NCBI GenBank assembly: GCA_020725025.1
Contig: DYFV01000050.1
Location: 1-38,897, forward strand
DNA: 38,897 nucleotides
Reading direction: 5' to 3'
DNA from: Azoarcus sp.
Lineage (GTDB): Bacteria > Pseudomonadota > Gammaproteobacteria > Burkholderiales > Rhodocyclaceae
Shown here: piece by piece, positions 34,085-38,897 of the stretch
Layout of the letters: every line of letters starts with the position of its first letter
How positions within the stretch are numbered: the stretch's first letter is position 1
Translations under genes and position numbers: made by a program
The notes under the pieces: generated by a model
Databases searched by the model: none
The model's input: the letters and a program-made list of their open reading frames with translations, nothing else
Told to the model about the DNA's origin: nothing

Positions 34085-35194
34085 ATGAACGCCCCTATCG
34101 ACTCCCTCGAACCCCGCGCCGCCGACGCCTGGCGGCGTCTGCCGCCGCTGTGGGACGCGGACGAGGACGAGGTGCTGGTGTGCTGCCAGCGGCGCCAGGA
34201 AACCGACGACGTCGCGACCTTCGTCTTCCGCGCGCAGCGTCCGGTGCTGTTCCGATTCGTTCCCGGGCAGTTCATCACCCTGGAACTCGAGATCGACGGC
34301 GAGACGGTGAACCGCTGCTACACCATCTCCTCGGCGCCCACCCGTCCCGACACGCTGTCGATCACGGTGAAGCGGGTGCCCGGCGGCAAGGTGTCGAACT
34401 GGTTGCACGACCGTCTCCAGCCGGGCATGAGCCTGCGCGTCCTCGGGCCCGCGGGCGAGTTCTGCGCCGATCTTCATCCGGCGGCGAAATACCTGTTCCT
34501 CTCAGGCGGCTCCGGGGTCACGCCGCTGATGTCGATGTCGCGCAGCACCCACGACCGGGGCGAGGACAGCGACATCGTCTTCGTGCATAGCGCGCGCACC
34601 CCACGGGACATCATCTTCCGCCGGGAGCTTGGCGTGCTCGCCGCGAGCCGGCCGGGCTTCCGCACCGCCTTCGTGTGCGAGCGCCGGGGCGACGAGGCCG
34701 ACTGGGCGGCACCCACCGGCTACCTGGACCTGCCGCTGCTCGCCCGCATCGCCCCGGATTTCGCCGAGCGCGAGATCTTCTGCTGCGGCCCGGAGCCCTA
34801 CATGGCGGCGGTCCGCGCGCTGCTGGCGGAGGCGGGCTTCGACATGCGGCGCTACCACGAGGAGAGCTTCAACTTCGCCGTGGCCGACGAGGCGGACGCC
34901 CCGGTCGAGGTGCCTGCCGGGGAGGCGGCCGAGGGCCACGCGGTGGAATTCGCCCAGAGCGGCGTCACGGTGCGCTGCGCGCCGGGGCAGAGCCTGCTCG
35001 AAGCGGCCCGCGCCGCCGGCCTGCGCATGCCGTCCTCCTGCGCCAAGGGAGTCTGCGGCACCTGCAAGTCGCGCCTGGTCTCGGGCCAGGTGGACATGAA
35101 GCACGGCGGCGGTATCCGCCAGCGCGAGATCGACCAGGGACTGATCCTGCCCTGCTGCAGCACGCCATTGACCGATCTGATCGTGGATCGATAG
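34085..35194 (+). CDS. gbcB: Glycine betaine monooxygenase reductase GbcB
   Basis: NAD(P)H-dependent electron donor for GbcA, 369 residues. Order: a ferredoxin-NADP reductase-like FAD domain (RCYTISSAPT around 80), an NAD-binding domain (LFLSGGSGVTPLMSM around 140; FCCGPEPYM around 236), then a C-terminal plant-type [2Fe-2S] ferredoxin domain. Its cluster cysteines are 319, 324 and 327 (CAKGVCGTC), with the fourth in LPCCS near the end. GAGGA precedes ATG 34085. It forms an operon with gbcA. Confidence 0.94.
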   Translation: MNAPIDSLEPRAADAWRRLPPLWDADEDEVLVCCQRRQETDDVATFVFRAQRPVLFRFVPGQFITLELEIDGETVNRCYTISSAPTRPDTLSITVKRVPGGKVSNWLHDRLQPGMSLRVLGPAGEFCADLHPAAKYLFLSGGSGVTPLMSMSRSTHDRGEDSDIVFVHSARTPRDIIFRRELGVLAASRPGFRTAFVCERRGDEADWAAPTGYLDLPLLARIAPDFAEREIFCCGPEPYMAAVRALLAEAGFDMRRYHEESFNFAVADEADAPVEVPAGEAAEGHAVEFAQSGVTVRCAPGQSLLEAARAAGLRMPSSCAKGVCGTCKSRLVSGQVDMKHGGGIRQREIDQGLILPCCSTPLTDLIVDR

Positions 35195-35196
35195 AC

Positions 35197-35236
35197 GGAG
35201 CGGCCGGCCGCACGCGAAGGAGGCCGGCCCCGCTCC
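35197..35236 (+). other. GC-rich hairpin between gbcB and proV
   Basis: GGAGCGGCCGGCC (35197-35209) pairs with the segment from 35222 to 35236 apart from a two-base bulge. No T-run follows, so it is more likely an mRNA-processing or stability element than a terminator. It starts two bases after the gbcB stop. Confidence 0.45.
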
Positions 35237-35269
35237 GGGGAGCACCGACAGCAAGGGGAGGTGTGTGAG

Positions 35270-36547
35270 ATGGAATTGACGTGGGACGTGAGGGCGTTGG
35301 AGGCGGCGGCGGCGGAACAGCGGGCCCGGCGCCTGGAGAGCGGGGCCGACAAGCTGGTGGTGCGCAACCTGCACAAGATCTTCGGCAATCGGCCCGAGCT
35401 GGCCCTGCGGATGCTCGAGGAGGGACGCCACAAGGACGACATCCTCAAGGAGACGGGGCAGGTGGTGGGCGTGCAGGACGCCAGCTTCACCGTCAAGAAG
35501 GGCGAGATCTTCGTCATCATGGGGCTGTCCGGCTCCGGCAAGTCGACCCTCATCCGGCTGCTCAACCGCCTCATCGAGCCAACCGCCGGCGAGGTGCTGG
35601 TGGACGGCCAGGACGTCGCGGCGATGAGCAAGAGCAAGCTGCTGGAGATGCGCCGCCAGGACATGAGCATGGTGTTCCAGTCCTTCGCGCTGCTGCCGCA
35701 CCGCACCGTGCTCGACAACGCCGCCTTCGGCCTGGAGGTGCGCGGCGTGGACCGCGACAAGCGCGAGCGCCGGGCCATGGAGGTGCTGGAGCAGGTGGGG
35801 CTCGCCCCCTTCGCCAAGCGCTACCCCGCGCAGCTCTCCGGCGGCATGCAGCAGCGGGTGGGCCTGGCGCGCGCGCTGGCGTCCAATCCCTCCATCATGC
35901 TGATGGACGAGGCCTTCTCGGCGCTGGATCCGCTGCGCCGCACCGAGATGCAGGACGTGCTGGTCAGCCTGCAGCGCGAGCAGAGCCGCACCATCATCTT
36001 CGTGTCCCACGACCTGGACGAGGCGCTGCGCATCGGTGACCGCATCTGCATCATGGAAGGCGGCCGGGTGGTGCAGGTGGGCACCTCGGACGACATCCTG
36101 CAGCGGCCCGCCGACGACTACGTGCGCGCCTTCTTCCGCGGCGTCGACGTCGCCAAGTACATGACCGCGGCGAGCGTGGCGCAGAAGGAGCAGGTCACCA
36201 TCTTCGACCGCCCGGAGGAGCTGGTGCGCGGCTTCCACGCCGCCCTCGAGCGGCTGCGCCTGTTCGATCGCGACTACGGTTTCGTCCTCGACCGCGACCA
36301 CAAGGTGCTCGGTGCGGTGTCGGTGGAATCCCTGGTGCGCTGTTGCGAGGCGGGCACCTTCAGCCTGCGCGACGCGCTGCTGCCCGACATCGGCGCGGTA
36401 CCGGCCGCGCTTCCCATCGACGATCTCATCCGGCTGGTCGTCGCCAGCCCCTGCCCGCTGCCGGTGGTGGATGCGGAGGGGCGCTATGTGGGGGCGGTCA
36501 CCAAGACCATCCTGCTTTCGAAGCTGTGCAAGGGAGAGCAAGCATGA
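35270..36547 (+). CDS. proV: Glycine betaine/choline-type ABC transporter ATPase ProV
   Basis: ATP-hydrolysing subunit of an osmolyte-family (ProU/OpuA) importer, 425 residues from ATG 35270 (GGGGAG upstream). Walker A is GLSGSGKST at 85-93, the signature LSGGMQQRVGLARAL starts at 189, and Walker B is IMLMDEAFSALDP. The insertion ALRMLEEGRHKDDIL before the A-loop is typical of this family. CBS-like regulatory repeats fill about 300-425 (GFVLDRDHKVLGAVS; LPVVDAEGRYVGAVT). Only 75 bases from gbcB and a four-base overlap with proW suggest gbcAB-proVW cotranscription, which points to catabolic betaine uptake rather than osmoprotection. Confidence 0.94.
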   Translation: MELTWDVRALEAAAAEQRARRLESGADKLVVRNLHKIFGNRPELALRMLEEGRHKDDILKETGQVVGVQDASFTVKKGEIFVIMGLSGSGKSTLIRLLNRLIEPTAGEVLVDGQDVAAMSKSKLLEMRRQDMSMVFQSFALLPHRTVLDNAAFGLEVRGVDRDKRERRAMEVLEQVGLAPFAKRYPAQLSGGMQQRVGLARALASNPSIMLMDEAFSALDPLRRTEMQDVLVSLQREQSRTIIFVSHDLDEALRIGDRICIMEGGRVVQVGTSDDILQRPADDYVRAFFRGVDVAKYMTAASVAQKEQVTIFDRPEELVRGFHAALERLRLFDRDYGFVLDRDHKVLGAVSVESLVRCCEAGTFSLRDALLPDIGAVPAALPIDDLIRLVVASPCPLPVVDAEGRYVGAVTKTILLSKLCKGEQA

Positions 36548-37389
36548 CCGACTTCCGGCTTCCCCTCGGCGAATGGGTCTCCCAACTGGTCGCCTGGCTC
36601 CAGGACCATGGCGCCGGGGTCTTCGACACCATCGGCGGGCTCGTCGAGCGCCTGACCGGCGGTGTGGAGTACGGGCTCTCGGCGCTTCCGGCCTGGCTCC
36701 TCATCGGCGCCATCGTGGCCCTCGGCGTGTGGCGCAAGGGCTGGGTCTTCGGCACCTTCTGCGCGCTCGCCTTCGGCGTGATCGTCTCCACCGGTTTCTG
36801 GGACCAGACGGTGGTGACCCTCGCCCTCATCGTCTCCGCCACCGTGATCAGCCTGGCGGTGGGGGTGCCCCTGGGCATCTGGTCGGCCAACAGCCGGCCG
36901 GTGGAAACGGTCGTGCGGCCGGTGCTCGATTTCATGCAGACCATGCCGGCCTTCGTCTACCTCATCCCGGCGGCAATGCTGTTCGGCCTCGGCCGCGTCC
37001 CCGGCGTGCTCGCCACGGTGATCTTCGCCATGCCGCCGGCGGTGCGTCTGACCGCACTCGGCATCCGCCAGGTGAACAAGGAGCAGGTGGAGGCGGGCAT
37101 CTCCTTCGGGTGCACACCGGCTCAGCTCCTCTTCAAGGTACAGATCCCCGGCGCCATGCCCTCCATCCTCGCAGGCGTCAACCAGACCATCATGATGGCC
37201 CTGTCCATGGTGATCATCGCCGCAATGGTGGGAGCGGGCGGCCTGGGCAACGACGTGCTCGCCGGCATCTCCCGGCTGGACGTGGGCCTGGGCTTCGAGA
37301 GCGGCCTGGGCGTGGTGCTGCTGGCGATCATCCTCGACCGCCTCACCGAAAGTTTCGGCGAGCGCCGCGCCAAGCGGACCGCCGCCTGA
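36544..37389 (+). CDS. proW: Glycine betaine/choline-type ABC transporter permease ProW
   Basis: Membrane subunit of the importer, 281 residues, with about six hydrophobic helices. The permease motif region EAGISFGCTPAQLLFKVQIPGAMPSILAGVNQ contacts the ATPase. TMPAFVYLIPAAMLFGLG is typical of the ProW family. It starts in an ATGA overlap with proV. A strong hairpin (37476-37515) separates it from proX. Confidence 0.94.
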   Translation: MTDFRLPLGEWVSQLVAWLQDHGAGVFDTIGGLVERLTGGVEYGLSALPAWLLIGAIVALGVWRKGWVFGTFCALAFGVIVSTGFWDQTVVTLALIVSATVISLAVGVPLGIWSANSRPVETVVRPVLDFMQTMPAFVYLIPAAMLFGLGRVPGVLATVIFAMPPAVRLTALGIRQVNKEQVEAGISFGCTPAQLLFKVQIPGAMPSILAGVNQTIMMALSMVIIAAMVGAGGLGNDVLAGISRLDVGLGFESGLGVVLLAIILDRLTESFGERRAKRTAA

Positions 37390-37475
37390 GGCGGACGCCG
37401 GCGATCCGGGTGCGCTGCCGCCCCGGGTCCCCGGCGCGTCCCGACACGATTTTCAAGGATCGCCTTCCCGGCGAG

Positions 37476-37515
37476 ACCGTCGCCCGACCCCGTGCCGCCG
37501 GGGGCGGGCGACGGT
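37476..37515 (+). other. Strong hairpin between proW and proX
   Basis: A perfect 11-bp inverted repeat (ACCGTCGCCCG at 37476-37486 with CGGGCGACGGT at 37505-37515) encloses a further CCCC/GGGG stem. No T-run follows. It lies 63 bases before proX and may stabilise the binding-protein message or mark processing, giving more ProX than ProV/ProW (inference). Confidence 0.6.
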
Positions 37516-37578
37516 GGGCAACCTGCGGCGGACAAGGATGTTTCACCCCAACCGGCAGTAACCAAGGAGGCAAGTGCA

Positions 37579-38481
37579 ATGCTCAAAACAATGAAAGAGG
37601 CGCTTCGCAAGATGGCCGTGGTGTTTGCGGTCGCGGGCGCGATTGCGGCGCCGATGGCCGCGCAGGCGGAAGGCAAGACGATCCGCATCGGCTGGACGGC
37701 GTGGTCCGACGCCGAGGCGGTCACCAACGTCGCCAAGCAGCTGCTGGAGAAGCGACTCGGCTACAAGGTCGAGCTGGTGATGGCCGACATCGGCGTCCAG
37801 TACAACGGGATCGCCAAGGGACAGCTCGATGTCATGCTCATGGCGTGGCTCCCCAACACCCACAAGGCGTACTGGGAGAAGGTGTCCGACAAGGTGGAAG
37901 ACCTCGGCGTGCTCTACGACGACGCCCGGCTCGGCTGGGTCGTGCCCGACTACGTGCCGGAGAGCGAGGTCAAGTCGATCGAAGATCTGAAGAAGCCGGG
38001 CGTGGCGGCGAAGTTCAAAGGCAAGATCCAGGGCATCGATCCCGGCGCCGGGCTGATGCGGGCCTCGGAGGCGGCCGTCAAGGGCTATGGGCTCGACGAC
38101 TACCGCCTGATGACCGCGTCGGATGCGGCCATGGTCCTGGCGATCGACCGCGCGACCAAGCGCAACGAGTGGATCGTGGCGACGACGTGGGCGCCGCACT
38201 GGATGTTCGCCCAGTACAAGCTGCGTTTCCTCGACGACCCGAAGCAGAGCCTCGGTGGCGCGGAAGCCATCCACGCCGTCGCGCGCAAGGGCTTCGAGAA
38301 GGACTTCCCGAAGGCCGCGGCCTTCATCAAGGAGTTCAAGATCCCGTTGGCCGACCTCCAGGCGATCATGCTGAAGGCCAAGGACTCGTCCTACGAGAAG
38401 GAGGCGGCCGCCTACATCGCGTCGCACCCGCAGATGGTGGATCAGTGGCTGCATAAGGCCGTCACCGTCACGGCGCAGTAA
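37579..38481 (+). CDS. proX: Glycine betaine/choline-type ABC transporter binding protein ProX
   Basis: Periplasmic receptor of the importer, 300 residues, with a Sec signal peptide (about 1-31, cleavage after AQA) and no lipobox. It is of the OpuAC fold: IRIGWTAWSDAEAVTNVAKQLL, GQLDVMLMAWLPNTHKAYW and VATTWAPHWMF. The tryptophans in these three segments are likely to form the aromatic cage for a quaternary ammonium ligand. AAGGAGG lies eight bases before ATG 37579. It follows proW after a 189-base gap with a hairpin. Confidence 0.94.
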   Translation: MLKTMKEALRKMAVVFAVAGAIAAPMAAQAEGKTIRIGWTAWSDAEAVTNVAKQLLEKRLGYKVELVMADIGVQYNGIAKGQLDVMLMAWLPNTHKAYWEKVSDKVEDLGVLYDDARLGWVVPDYVPESEVKSIEDLKKPGVAAKFKGKIQGIDPGAGLMRASEAAVKGYGLDDYRLMTASDAAMVLAIDRATKRNEWIVATTWAPHWMFAQYKLRFLDDPKQSLGGAEAIHAVARKGFEKDFPKAAAFIKEFKIPLADLQAIMLKAKDSSYEKEAAAYIASHPQMVDQWLHKAVTVTAQ

Positions 38482-38650
38482 GCCGCCGCCGGGCACGGCC
38501 TCGCCGCCGGCCCAGCTCACACCCCGCGAACACCACCCCCGAGACACCCGGCGTGCGCGACACGCAGGGGGACTTCCTGCGCCCGAAAAATGGCGCACGA
38601 GACATCACACGGAGGTCGCCACGGGCGGCCCGTAATAAGGGAGTTGCACA
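38482..38650. other. Intergenic region between proX and the right-end gene
   Basis: Short gap without a gene. TGGCGC (38591) and GGTCGC (38614) resemble operator half-sites but lie 23 bp apart, not 21. No terminator with a T-run was found. Confidence 0.4.
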
Positions 38651-38897
38651 ATGATCAACAGGTCGAAAACCCGCCACATCACTTCCGCTTTCGCCGTCGC
38701 GACCGCCCTGGCACTGCCCGCCGGCGCGATCGCCCAGACGCAGGGCGCACCCGAACTCCAGGCTCGCGTCGCTCGACTGGAGCAGGAGCTCGCGCGAACC
38801 CGTGCGCAGCTCGAGGCCGCGAGGACCGGCGAAGCCCAGGCCAAGGAGAAGCTCGCGGCGGCCGAAGCGGACGCCGGCAAGTCCGACAAGATCGCCT
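38651..38897 (+). CDS. Secreted coiled-coil protein, N-terminal fragment (paralog of the left-end gene)
   Basis: Only the first 82 codons are present. ATG 38651 has AAGGGAG upstream. There is a signal peptide with cleavage around residue 28 (GAIAQTQ), followed by a coiled coil with LEQELARTRAQLEAAR and EAQAKEKLAAAEAD. The mature part is nearly the same as the left-end protein, and the last 55 bases are identical to it. Both copies are next to solute-transport genes, so an outer-membrane pore or receptor role is possible, but the family cannot be decided from this fragment. Confidence 0.75.
   Translation, partial: MINRSKTRHITSAFAVATALALPAGAIAQTQGAPELQARVARLEQELARTRAQLEAARTGEAQAKEKLAAAEADAGKSDKIA
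38843..38897. repeat. Right copy of the exact 55-bp inverted terminal repeat
   Basis: Exact reverse complement of bases 1-55, within the coding region of the right-end gene; the base before it (38842) differs from its counterpart. The window is thus bounded by inverted copies of one sequence. Confidence 0.9.

Noticed and set aside
38591..38619. TGGCGC and GGTCGC upstream of the right-end gene as an operator
   Set aside because: The spacing is 23 bp and no AA follows the second half-site.

Overview
This is a high-G+C chromosomal segment, most likely from a beta- or gammaproteobacterium. The evidence is gene content resembling the Pseudomonas/Burkholderia glycine-betaine catabolism loci, a TRAP transporter, one-piece L-serine dehydratase, Rhodocyclales-like dispersed intergenic repeats and a high-G+C third-codon bias visible throughout. 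Almost every gene belongs to one theme: import of betaine and its stepwise demethylation to glycine, serine, pyruvate and oxaloacetate. No rRNA, tRNA, CRISPR or insertion sequence was found.

Layout, left to right. (1) 1-250: a partial secreted coiled-coil protein on the minus strand. (2) 799-3677: the TRAP transporter dctP-dctQ-dctM, with a terminator-like hairpin inside the first codons of dctQ. (3) 3982-5151: an AraC-family regulator with a DJ-1/GATase-like sensor domain (GbdR-like), closed by a strong terminator. (4) 5423-13410: an M19-like 'dipeptidase', a V4R-like small protein, dgcA, dgcB, an ETF alpha/beta pair and a 73-codon unknown gene, together the dimethylglycine demethylation module. 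(5) 13865-25784: glyA, sdaA, soxBDAG (heterotetrameric sarcosine oxidase), folB and a one-chain pyruvate carboxylase. (6) 25980-31534, minus strand: an SLC5-like transporter fused to STAC, GGDEF and EAL domains, preceded by a small membrane protein, and a methyl-accepting chemotaxis protein. (7) 31896-35194: a second V4R-like protein, then gbcA-gbcB (glycine betaine monooxygenase). (8) 35270-38481: proV-proW-proX, a betaine/choline-type ABC importer. (9) 38651-38897: a second partial copy of the gene at the left end, pointing outward in the other direction.

Inferred pathway: ProVWX imports betaine; GbcAB removes the first methyl group giving dimethylglycine; DgcAB with its dedicated ETF gives sarcosine; SoxBDAG gives glycine plus 5,10-methylene-THF; GlyA condenses these to serine; SdaA deaminates serine to pyruvate; pyruvate carboxylase makes oxaloacetate. 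FolB helps supply folate. The whole route from import to anaplerosis is therefore encoded in one window.

Regulation: 21-bp-periodic direct repeats of the form (T/G)G(T/G)CGC-N8-AA lie upstream of the regulator, the second V4R gene and gbcA, with weaker versions upstream of the dipeptidase operon and glyA. In each case a possible -10 lies about 19-22 bp downstream. This resembles the half-site architecture I recall for the related AraC-type regulator ArgR of Pseudomonas, and suggests one regulon. The most unusual protein is the SLC5-STAC-GGDEF-EAL fusion, which has a degenerate GGDEF motif but intact c-di-GMP I-site and EAL motifs. The two ends of the window are an exact 55-bp inverted repeat, which probably explains why the assembly stops there.
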